Source: Acidobacteriota bacterium (lineage in GTDB: Bacteria; Acidobacteriota; Terriglobia; Terriglobales; Acidobacteriaceae). From it: a stretch of DNA of 18,117 nucleotides. A model generated the notes under the pieces. The model did no database searches. It was not told where the DNA came from and was given only the letters and a program-made list of their open reading frames with translations. The stretch lies in NCBI GenBank assembly GCA_025353435.1, contig JANXQR010000202.1:1-18117 (forward strand), read 5' to 3'. How positions within the stretch are numbered: position 1 is the stretch's first letter; every line of letters starts with the position of its first letter. Made by a program: the position numbers and the translations under genes. This document shows, piece by piece, positions 10,701 through 15,644 of this stretch.

Positions 10701-11712
10701 GCAGGCCTGCATTGACCATGCGCACAAGAACTTTACCGGTTGTGCCGGCGATGCCGGTTGCCGGAGATGTCGGGAAAAGCGATCCCGTGGGAGTCGACTT
10801 GTTGAAGGCCACGCCGTTGATCAGATAGTAGAGCGGCGAGTAGTTCACCGTCGGCGGATAGCAGGTGTGGGCTGCGCCGCAGCCGGTTGGCCCGCCGGTC
10901 CAAACCGTGTTTTCAGAGAAGCCGGTGGTCGCAACCGCTGTGTCGACGGAGGTGTTCTGCACCTTGTCGATCTCACTCAACAATAGAGGAACTTCAGCGT
11001 CGTACGGAACTGCGCAGGCTGTTGCTGCGCCAGGATAGGCGCAGCCCTGGACACCAGTGGTCGGCACGGCAGTAACAACCAGGATGCCGTACAGTCCCAT
11101 GGGCCCCTGGATGGAAGGGTGCGTGCCCGACTCAATCAAATAGGTGCCTGGGGTAAGGGAACTCCACGTGAGCGTGGCCGTGCCACCATTCGCATTTGCT
11201 TCGGTTCCGAATGATTGCACTCGCGGCCCTTGGACTGGCGGCGTAAAGGTCGGTCTACCTCCACCAGGAGGGCCCGCGATCGGCCAAGTTGCCCCCTGTT
11301 GGGAGTGGCTTATCGCCGCACCCGCGACCGGCGCTCCGAGACCGCCGCCGAGCTGTCCGACGATGGTGAGCGAGGTGGGCACTGAAAGGGCATTCGTCAG
11401 GTTGATCTGAAGTGGTTGCCCCACGGGAACTGTAATCACGACGGGCGACCAGCCGGGCGTCGCAGGCGTAATAACTGCCGCTGTGCCGGCGTTCGGATTC
11501 AGCGCGGCGCACGTCGCGGTGGAACCAGTCACGGCTGTGCCACAACTGTAGCCCCACATCGGCACGAGAGACCCGTCAGGCAAAGTCGTATTGGTGCGCC
11601 CAGCAGTAAGACTCACCTGCTGCTGCGCAGCCGCAAAACCGGCTCCACATAGGAGAACAGCCGCTCCCCGCGTTGCTGTCTTGAGAATCGCTTTGAGAGT
11701 GTTCATTCGCAT
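1702..11712 (-). CDS. Giant secreted cupredoxin / beta-helix / choice-of-anchor-D protein (3336 aa)
   Basis: Third gene of the operon. The start is ATG 11712: AGGAG lies 7 nt upstream, and it gives a Sec signal cut near FAAA-QQQ (residue 29). The open frame runs on to 11838 but that part overlaps gene B. Domains read by eye: two cupredoxin-like domains (about 30-430) resembling the N-terminus of protein B (PDG..VPMWGYSC, GTYLIESGTHPS, MGLYGILVV) but without the HxH or HCH copper ligands; a cadherin-like Ig domain (about 440-520); a long middle with SdrD- or carboxypeptidase-regulatory-like modules (DFNGDGLSN, NIRFRDGS, GKYIVEVVVPPGYEL); six GxGY repeats (1864-2108); an IPT-like domain (about 2130-2228); a right-handed beta-helix from DTIQSKIDAAQPGD (2234) to VDIGAVEY (about 3095); two choice-of-anchor-D-like domains to the end. 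There is no C-terminal anchor or sorting signal. It probably acts as an extracellular scaffold for the A/B oxidase, which is inference. Confidence 0.85.
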   Translation of the reverse strand: MRMNTLKAILKTATRGAAVLLCGAGFAAAQQQVSLTAGRTNTTLPDGSLVPMWGYSCGTAVTGSTATCAALNPNAGTAAVITPATPGWSPVVITVPVGQPLQINLTNALSVPTSLTIVGQLGGGLGAPVAGAAISHSQQGATWPIAGPPGGGRPTFTPPVQGPRVQSFGTEANANGGTATLTWSSLTPGTYLIESGTHPSIQGPMGLYGILVVTAVPTTGVQGCAYPGAATACAVPYDAEVPLLLSEIDKVQNTSVDTAVATTGFSENTVWTGGPTGCGAAHTCYPPTVNYSPLYYLINGVAFNKSTPTGSLFPTSPATGIAGTTGKVLVRMVNAGLRMHVPSIVGAQTGATPVVGGFSLIAEDGNLLPGIPRVQSEVFMAAGKTYDVMVNAPATVTTALPVYDRQLSLSGNAISRDGGMLAYIGVNGAGIPTVAGIGIPPVAVADNYPSLGAGQPLAVLDPSKGVIANDSGVYGVTLLTQATNGTVGLNSDGTFTYTPNTGSTATSDTFSYCANGTVIPPAAGPCSSGISATVTLAASALNATSVITCGNGAFTATTASTLATHTPGVLANCTDPAKLKITADSTSFHVTAGSGTISGDVNGGFVATSGGAGSLSFSFTATNSLGKTATGNATVTFPAGSGLVVKVLDGADHTTTISDYRWIIEEDRTFYVDPICAKAQGQSVPAGCPTPSATSPVINFGTNFHTSFMPLVATGCTGPESCADSQTVGTVTVAPKARTYPGDVALDPTKRYYISVLPGDAAQPFIHGYTRAPDCSAAGVAAGSCGHGMGGAPIPILPTGGHTSQAVTIITEPSPYPPATLSAFVFEDDYPLNGEHDAGGQLVDTSAAGNEPGLGGFQVTIVDNAGGTGDSTGTPTYDMFNMPLSNALSGTIDPSTGNDACPISTNDTATGNGGVAGMVVTCPTFESDGTTFSPLAGQVIIRNLYAGRYGVIANPGADRIAVGEEWVQTNTLDGQKAHDSFMRIGEPGYFQEFGPAGYHVNIGFANPKIINDRLKTICAAANADCTHEVTGHVTTARMSRTPDERLYGSGTHDAYAFTQCYISLGDPDGADFAFTKCDDSGTFDFKGLPAGNWKITTFDQWNDQVVDGITTAVGMCDPAWNSFSTSAPTGCIPKVDLGEVGVHQWQANIYTRTFLDFNGDGLSNKDANGNDTEPGLVFAATNIRFRDGSFSNFNNTDLNGYAGFNEVFPLFNWYVVETDSTRYKNTGTHVVYDSGGPADNTQPGGAACYPTGTLSKTCGNSSIAANLANTYEPNPVPPALSVPGAVYCTVTDTADCNNESIATGAKRSVAAAGGTSTMSTGRIDPPWVDAYGWQGFSGQAGFLEFGKRPFAAGENGGIHGHVVYASTRPFDDPQLLLQTSWEPLVPHVRINLYQEALAADGVTTTQVLVDHTDTTSFDDWAQGFRTDGVPNMNCPGQGNNSSEAADPYFFFTLQNQPQFLNVYNSQHGGPAVTPLPNNAQFKCYDGMHNWNQLQPAVYDGMFKFPSVTGTNTVTGNTTGTNCTICVKNPDPTDAFRFGKENMLPAGKYIVEVVVPPGYELVKEEDKNILIGDNFIAPATQQFGGLGSVFILPDQAEVNAYYNPNNAQNNTVNLGRNPNLPSHEGDTGSIESYWPCVGALRVVPDFISLFPDSAEVAPFAGASRNLCDRKEVTLTDQTAVLTKFYIFTETHAAAHFTGQITDDFAAEFDPFSPAFGEKFAPAYLPVALKDWAGNEINRVYADQWGAYNGLNYSTWEVNPPNPTGYGPTMMVSCMNDAGPVVDTTPGSPTLGQSITDPLYQSGYSDFCYELPFMPGQTGYFDTPVVPTSAFAGDYNTPDCAYPDATPAIKEVDGDGIGPWVGGAKGTVIAVNVTAGGAGYTGTPTVVFTGGGGTGVAGTAVTAGSVNAVSLTNGGRGYTGTPAITLTGGGGSGATATVTSMTGSVTSVTMGTTGVYSRLAPVPTVTFSAVGAGCTRATGTANMFVLTATTRRLNSVTITNPGTCYVSPATVTFSAATGIGAVTATGTVNLGQSVLSIALSSGGSGYSSAPTLAFDASPAGNTARATGSATDSSSVVAVNLSNSGSGYTSAPTISFTGGGGSNAAATAALETGGTLTITALGDQNVDNYAYSGPSATLAPFNQQTVKRHYGFGATAGTVKIGNVTVAPANVSWSDTVITVTVPSGVTACPITQQAQFHGSAAQCGELVITAANGKQSIDTVTVTIGGKAPTHIAASDTIQSKIDAAQPGDLLIVDPTCTQTVAGVSSAVSCSAAPAAGATIAKTHASHLEMVLMWKPVRLQGVGAASSIIDGNPHPAGRLDPWHREVVCLFGLALNGTPISGSNVYDPSSTFTCSQDMQFSVDRLPLEATVGWDATLNGNLAEQLIEPTIMGAYEGAGITVLGKGVKFPGGSNPFASDVFPTGTLVLKNSDCGPNTASAKNPFPSNFLCNPSSIDGLTVKNSSQGGGGILVHGWAHDLQIANNRVVNNQGTLSGGITIGQGEHPDAYLAASIANTVPGSCIADGNAPVNMALPFCFDLDVNIHNNYVSQNSSLGDELFSSTPAGAGGVTFCSGSDYYKFNFNWICGNMSTGDGAGVAHLGYSYDGDIEHNTILFNQSTNPTITTNGGGLLIMGAPDQDPVCPVPQDTDCVVDPATIAPSDGVGPGLLINANLIVGNAADAGSGGGLRLQNLNGTEVLSFPNGAPTGTVRWQNVGTHTTPSFQTSTPWNAVRITNNIIANNVAGWDGGGVSMVDALATDFINNTVVYNNSTASSGVLLQTLFAPLASTTPMKNCTINNGTNSCPQVAGLVSVTNSAVLNANIALITPGGTTAIKCPAGHGTRGTSSDCTKYSVPALDNDIFWQNRATMIAVGGLSTGPSNPPNTNQNSQVSMYNAPFGPGGAVAAASQNVTGACNDGNASYWDIGIRGDKVPSGTIAAGTAVGLLTPTYSILTQAPAAGGGSNNFIADPQLTSKYCNGARVPLEAVTSGAVLFATGWQVPPGTNESNALPAPAFTLSPSATVDEGNNWINLRWGPLSLNYPGANVNAVLPSGSPANNKVASVNALPAGATNPYTMAPSDDFFGNPRKQPGNPVDIGAVEYFVPANTPLASVSPTSLTFTNVAVGTTSAPQTLTVSSSGTANVTGITVAVTAPFARSGGTCATATPLAPGQTCTILATFTPASTTAATGTVTVTSNVAVTGSPVSLSGTGVTAVKTATFTPTTWTLAHARNCPGTGVVGILACTLDPAQAFTLTNTGNVNLTGVTAGSIGGTAPNPANYTIVGLLSNCGNATHQTLAPGATCTITVQFKPLTAQAAGPKSATISVTDSVGTQTSTLSGTAQ
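5389..6123 (-). repeat. Six tandem GxGY...P...F/GGGG protein repeats inside the giant protein
   Basis: Residues about 1864-2108 hold six units of 38-48 residues with the pattern V.AV.L.NGG.GYT..PT..FTGGGG.GA.ATA. Examples are GGAGYTGTPTVVFTGGGG, GGRGYTGTPAITLTGGGG and GSGYTSAPTISFTGGGG. Units 3 and 4 are degenerate (GVYSRLAPVPTVTF, GTCYVSPATVTF). This is a known type of secreted-protein repeat; its role is not established to my knowledge. The units differ enough at DNA level that recent expansion is unlikely. Confidence 0.8.
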
Positions 11713-11726
11713 GTCCGTTCTCCTAA

Positions 11727-13376
11727 TTAGTTGGATTCGTCGATCTGGAATTCGCGGGAGTCGACCAGCATCATCATCATCATTCCGCCCGGGAAAATAT
11801 TGTTGGTCGTGATCTCGCGTTCGTTGTGCGAGTGCCACATGAATGCAAAGCCGGCTTCACCACCCGGTGAATTTGCGATAGTTCCGGATGGGGGAGTCAC
11901 ACCGGTACTGCCGCAACTCGGAGCATTGGATTGTGGGGAACCAGCCGGCGCGCAGCCAGTGGAGCGGGACGTGGCATTCGGCCCAAGGTAGGGACTTCCG
12001 CCGTACCACGCACCAAGTGTCAGGATGTTCGGGTCCGGAAGAGTAACCGGGCCGCCTGCGGAGACATCGCCGAAGGGTGCACTTTGAAGCGGCTTGTTGT
12101 GGTCCTGGCACCACTCGTAATAGTTGAGCGCGGTGGTATCACTGGTGTTGTAGCCGTTCGCGTCGGGCGTGCACGGCAGTTTCGAGAGAGGATCGGCAGC
12201 CGGGGCTCCTGCTGCCGGGGTGTACGGTCTGTGTCCGTACATATCCCAGTTCAGGCCGCGTCCGGTGTAATAGAAGATCCCGTCCATCGCCATGCCGGGT
12301 GTCGTGGTGGTGGTAAACAGCGCTGGACCCGCAAGATTTCCATTGGGAGTGAGAATCAGGTTGCCGTCGCGCGCCAGAATGCGGACGTGGTTGGCATGCT
12401 CGTGGAACGGATGCTGCCAACGGCCTTGTCCAATAATCCGCAGCAGGACCATCTCGCCTGGATGCATGTGAGGATTCCCGTTGTATGGCTGATGCGGATA
12501 TTGCGGAGCATAGTTCGTATCCATGTCGTCAGGCATGGAACGCCCGTTGATCATGAAGTAAGCCGGATGGTAGGGCTCGGTCGGAACATTCAAGCTGCAT
12601 CCCGCCGCGCCCGCAGCACAACCAGTTGTAGCCAAAACCTGCGCCTCTGCCTGGGTGTGGATGTTGGGGTCCATCTCTGAGAACTGGAAGAGATACTCGC
12701 GGTCGTAGCAGGTGTGAGGATTGTCGTAGGCCGATGCGGCTAGCCGGAAGTCTGCTTCAGCCGTGTTGCCCGGAGCAATGTAGTGCGCGGGCAGACCTCC
12801 AACGGCCGTACAACCGGATTGAACTGTCGCCGGAAGAACGATGATCGCCCCGTACAGACCCATCTCAACCTGGAGGTCGCCTTGCGTACCGCTGTAGTAG
12901 GAGCGCGTGCCGGGAGTGGGTGCGGTGAATGAGTAGGTCACAGTTCCGGCTGGTGCAGCTTCCTGTGTCATCAGCCCAGCGACACCGCCCGTTGCTGTCA
13001 CATTCAGTCCGGGAAACAGAATCGACGTGTTGCCTGCCGAAGTCGGCAGGTTGTTGGTGAGGGTGACGGTGACCGCCTGTCCCTCGGTGACGATAAGCGT
13101 GGGACCCGGAACCTGCATTGTGTTGCAGAATCCTGCCGTTGTCGTCGTCGGGGCAAAGGTCACCCCGGTGGTGTTCGTACAGCCGTATCCCCACGAGTAG
13201 ACGGCCTGGCCGTCCGGTTGAGTGAGATAGGCGGGGGCCGCCGTCAGGTTGAATGTCGTTCCCTGGATCCCGGGAGCTGCCGCGTGAGCCGTCGCAGCGA
13301 GCGACGTCAATGCCAGCACACCAGCCAGGAGCAGTCGTGTCTTCAAGATCGCATTTTTCATGTTCATTGGCCTCAT
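11727..13376 (-). CDS. Multicopper oxidase protein B: trinuclear-site subunit without a type 1 cysteine (549 aa)
   Basis: Second gene of the operon. Its ATG is 10 nt after the stop of protein A; GGAG (overlapping that stop) is 7 nt upstream of ATG 13376, which favours this Met over Met4 or Met6. It has a Sec signal cut near ATAHA-AAP (about residue 32). An N-terminal cupredoxin-like domain has YYSGTQ where copper ligands would be. A second has the family block YFMINGRSMPDD. The copper motifs are WQHPFHEHANH (H322, H325, H327, H330) and, near the C-terminus, WHSHNEREITTNN (H515, H517) followed by FPGGMMMMMLVD. These match the two HxH motifs that supply half of a trinuclear centre. There is no HCH, so no type 1 copper. 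A His-rich segment (YPHQPYNGNPHMHPGE) comes just before the HPFHEH motif. It probably needs protein A for activity. Confidence 0.87.
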   Translation of the reverse strand: MRPMNMKNAILKTRLLLAGVLALTSLAATAHAAAPGIQGTTFNLTAAPAYLTQPDGQAVYSWGYGCTNTTGVTFAPTTTTAGFCNTMQVPGPTLIVTEGQAVTVTLTNNLPTSAGNTSILFPGLNVTATGGVAGLMTQEAAPAGTVTYSFTAPTPGTRSYYSGTQGDLQVEMGLYGAIIVLPATVQSGCTAVGGLPAHYIAPGNTAEADFRLAASAYDNPHTCYDREYLFQFSEMDPNIHTQAEAQVLATTGCAAGAAGCSLNVPTEPYHPAYFMINGRSMPDDMDTNYAPQYPHQPYNGNPHMHPGEMVLLRIIGQGRWQHPFHEHANHVRILARDGNLILTPNGNLAGPALFTTTTTPGMAMDGIFYYTGRGLNWDMYGHRPYTPAAGAPAADPLSKLPCTPDANGYNTSDTTALNYYEWCQDHNKPLQSAPFGDVSAGGPVTLPDPNILTLGAWYGGSPYLGPNATSRSTGCAPAGSPQSNAPSCGSTGVTPPSGTIANSPGGEAGFAFMWHSHNEREITTNNIFPGGMMMMMLVDSREFQIDESN

Positions 13377-13386
13377 GGCTGGTCTC

Positions 13387-15042
13387 CTAGAGAGTGACGT
13401 GGACTTCTGTCATCAACCCACCGAAATTCTCGGCGTCATTCGACAGGTGATCGAGGTTTGGCGTGTAGAGGAAATACGTACCGGTGGCCATCGGGGTTGT
13501 GCACGTGCCATCGGTTGCGCGTGCAGTACACGCGTCCAGAATCACGTCCAGCGACTCGCCGCCGCCAAGTGTGATCGAGTTGGTGTTGTAGTACAGGTTG
13601 TTGCCATCCTGATCGCGAAGCAGCTTGGCGTTGTAGCCAATCACGGTCATCCGAATGCCCAGCGAAGCCAGAGTCTGATACTCGGAGACATCGAGATCGG
13701 AGATCCGCAGGAGGGCTTTCTGGCCCTGGGTGATATTGATGATCGCCGGCAACGCCTGAGAGAAGTGACTCGAGCCATCGGCTGACTGCGTCTGCATCGG
13801 GCCGGGGGTCACTGTATCCGGGTAGCTGCGTCCGTTCAGCAGGAAGTACTTGTCTTTCATGTCCGCAAAACCCTCAGGGTTGAAGGTCATGCCCACAAAG
13901 TGGAAGTTAGGATCGAAGCCGTGGATCTGCAGAGGATACTCAACATCGTAGTGAGTTGAACCATCACCATCGTTGTAGGCGTATCCACCTGTGCCAGTGT
14001 TCACGACGGTTGCAACCGCCGTCACTCCGTTGTTGACTGCGGGCACCGGATTGGTGCAAACGATGTCTGATGCGACGGAGGCTGGGACTGAATTGGGCCC
14101 AGGGCAAGCCGTACGAAGATCGGCCTGCTGCGCCTGAAGCGCCGTGTAGAGGCTGGTGCCGACCGGTACCCGATCCTGCCGCGGACGCACATACAACTGT
14201 CCCACCATGCCCATCTGCAAGTGCTCTGGCGGCGAAATGTGGCAATGCCAGAAGTAAGTGCCGGCGTCCGGAGCAAGATAGTAGTAAGTGAAGCTGCCGC
14301 CAATGTTGATGGCAACCGATGCGTCAGGAACACCATCATAGAAAGCAGAAGCGTTGGGATAGCCGTGGAAGTGGATAGTGTGCTGCTCAAAAAGGTCGGG
14401 GCGCATGATCATGCCCACGTTGGACAGAGTCAGAAACAACTCGTCGTCCTCGTCGATTGCGATCATCGGCGCAGGAATGTTGCCGTTCATCACACCGATG
14501 TCCATGATCGGACGTGGATCGACATGCCCATCGATCAGATTTCCGTTGTCCGGATCAGGAGCAAGGCCGACCGCGCCATTCCAACCGAATGCCTGGGCGT
14601 TGTCGATAGTCGTGGCTGGATCGCCCGGCAGGAGGACTCCATTATTGGAAGGAGATGTCGACGCGTTGTACGGCACGTTGAAATCTTTCGGAAACTCTGT
14701 TCCCGGCTTACCCGCCGCAATGTCAGCCAAGCCCGACAGAGGACCGAAGGAGAACATGTAGATCTGGTGGCCATCACCCATCGTCGCGTAACCGTCACCG
14801 CCCGAAACCTGCTGGCACTTGATGGCGCCGTTGACGTTCCCGGTGGGCGTCAGGTATCCGTTCGCGCCCGCACTGAGAGGCGTCGCGCCTGTGTACGCCG
14901 GCTCTGCACTGTTGTTATTCAGAGCGCTCGGATGCGTAATCGTGTTGGTCGGACACTGAACCTTGAATGACTGCGCAGTTGCGGTGGCTGCTGCACACAC
15001 GACTAGTGTCAGCACACACGTGCTCACCATTCTCCTCGACAT
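13387..15042 (-). CDS. Multicopper oxidase protein A: type 1 copper subunit (551 aa)
   Basis: First gene of the operon. ATG 15042 has a near-ideal AGGAGG 7 nt upstream and gives a Sec signal cut near TATA-QSF (residue 23). The first half is a cupredoxin domain with the MCO-type lead-in NGNIPAPMIAIDEDDELFL, then HTIHFHG (H221, H224, H226) and FWHCHISPPEHLQMGM (H266, C267, H268, H274, M277/M279). This holds a full type 1 site (His, Cys, His, Met) and four trinuclear histidines. The Cys-to-His spacing is two residues longer than in CueO-like HCHxxxH motifs. The second half has the family block YFLLNGRSYPDT, but its end (YFLYTPNLDHLSNDAENFGG) lacks copper ligands, so this protein alone has only half of a trinuclear centre. 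Paired cysteines (e.g. ACTARATDGTC) fit an exported protein. The likely role is an extracytoplasmic oxidase acting with protein B; the substrate is unknown. Confidence 0.88.
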   Translation of the reverse strand: MSRRMVSTCVLTLVVCAAATATAQSFKVQCPTNTITHPSALNNNSAEPAYTGATPLSAGANGYLTPTGNVNGAIKCQQVSGGDGYATMGDGHQIYMFSFGPLSGLADIAAGKPGTEFPKDFNVPYNASTSPSNNGVLLPGDPATTIDNAQAFGWNGAVGLAPDPDNGNLIDGHVDPRPIMDIGVMNGNIPAPMIAIDEDDELFLTLSNVGMIMRPDLFEQHTIHFHGYPNASAFYDGVPDASVAINIGGSFTYYYLAPDAGTYFWHCHISPPEHLQMGMVGQLYVRPRQDRVPVGTSLYTALQAQQADLRTACPGPNSVPASVASDIVCTNPVPAVNNGVTAVATVVNTGTGGYAYNDGDGSTHYDVEYPLQIHGFDPNFHFVGMTFNPEGFADMKDKYFLLNGRSYPDTVTPGPMQTQSADGSSHFSQALPAIINITQGQKALLRISDLDVSEYQTLASLGIRMTVIGYNAKLLRDQDGNNLYYNTNSITLGGGESLDVILDACTARATDGTCTTPMATGTYFLYTPNLDHLSNDAENFGGLMTEVHVTL

Positions 15043-15049
15043 GCGTTCT

Positions 15050-15055
15050 CCTCCT
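15050..15055 (-). promoter_or_regulatory. Strong Shine-Dalgarno site of the multicopper oxidase operon
   Basis: The - strand reads TCAGGAGGAGAACGCATG. AGGAGG is 7 nt from the ATG of protein A, and this fixes the start at 15042. Confidence 0.8.
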
Positions 15056-15058
15056 GAT

Positions 15059-15112
15059 GTGACGAAACCGCTCCGTGGGAAGGGGGCGCCAAGAAGGCAC
15101 CGCTTTCGTCAC
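15059..15112 (-). promoter_or_regulatory. Structured 5' leader: 9-bp inverted repeat around an inner hairpin
   Basis: On the - strand, GTGACGAAA and TTTCGTCAC are a perfect 9-bp inverted repeat separated by 36 nt. Between them GGTGCC and GGCGCC can pair (one G-U) around a TTCTT loop. The structure ends 3 nt before the AGGAGG of protein A. It could be an mRNA leader structure controlling translation, or an operator; I know of no named riboswitch class it matches. Confidence 0.45.
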
Positions 15113-15204
15113 TGCCAACATTGGGCTTCAGAGAAGCGAATTTAAGTGCCCGTGAGCAAGTAAGGTATCGGCGTTGCTGGAATTGGCATGGATCTGACAA
15201 ACTT

Positions 15205-15275
15205 TTCGTAATCGTTAGAATTAAATTAATTTGTCAATTTGTTTGGCATAAATATTCGACAATTAACATTACGAT
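15205..15275. promoter_or_regulatory. AT-rich block in the divergent intergenic region, likely promoter zone
   Basis: This stretch is markedly AT-rich in otherwise GC-rich DNA and includes the palindrome AAATTAATTT. On the - strand it contains a perfect TTGACA (15232-15237), oriented toward the multicopper oxidase operon, but the hexamer 17 nt downstream (CGATTA) is not a good -10. I regard it as the likely promoter zone of the operon without a defined start point. Confidence 0.3.
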
Positions 15276-15644
15276 TAAGCAGACATCCAATAGCTTGGGT
15301 AATCGCATTGTTCAACATTGGGATGCCATGTTAAGCCAGCTCGTAAAATGCAAACATCCATGGTGTCACGATGAATATCCACTTTGCCGTGGCCATGTTG
15401 TCAATTGCCCGTTTGGCGAGCTCGTCGGCTGCAAATTTCAGTCAACTGCCCCTTGGATCCGAGCATGCGAAGGACACGTACGTGCCATTTGCGCCTTCAC
15501 GAATCGGCACAGGATGATCAATGATCGGCTAGAAGTGAGGCTTGATCTGGCATGTTGAGTGAAGCCGATGCAAGCTCCTCGCATCGAATTAGGAGATGAA
15601 TTCCCAAAGCTAGCTCCTTAAAAATTGGTTCGAGTTCCGATAAC

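Larger units (their letters stand above)
15043..15644. other. 602-bp divergent intergenic region between the oxidase operon and selO
   Basis: Besides the leader hairpin and the AT-rich block listed separately, I see no convincing gene. An open frame at 15121-15558 (+) begins with TTG, has no Shine-Dalgarno site, and is unusually rich in Trp, Cys and His, so it is probably chance. Near selO, AGGAG at 15591-15595 lies between two CTCCT-containing segments (15573-15579 and 15611-15618) that could each pair with it. A 6-bp hairpin (CGATGC/GCATCG, about 15566-15586) is also present. No clear selO promoter could be picked. Confidence 0.5.

Noticed and set aside
11600..11712. Lipoprotein signal in the giant protein (LLC near residue 22)
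   Set aside because: The residue before Cys is Leu, not Gly, Ala or Ser, so it is not a proper lipobox; AAA-QQQ fits ordinary signal peptidase I cleavage.
11713..11838. 42-residue N-terminal extension of the giant protein
   Set aside because: It overlaps the C-terminal copper motif of protein B, has no signal peptide, and a good Shine-Dalgarno site and signal peptide mark ATG 11712 as the start.
13377..13400. A and B as one gene broken by a frameshift or nonsense mutation
   Set aside because: The junction has a stop, a Shine-Dalgarno site, an ATG and a complete Sec signal peptide for B, so two separate exported proteins are intended.
15121..15558. 145-codon open frame (+) in the divergent intergenic region
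   Set aside because: TTG start, no ribosome binding site, unusual Trp/Cys/His-rich composition, and it covers the likely promoter zone.
15591..15613. Mini-ORF (AGGAG directly followed by ATG, five codons) upstream of selO
   Set aside because: The Shine-Dalgarno-like sequence abuts the ATG with no spacing, so initiation there is unlikely.
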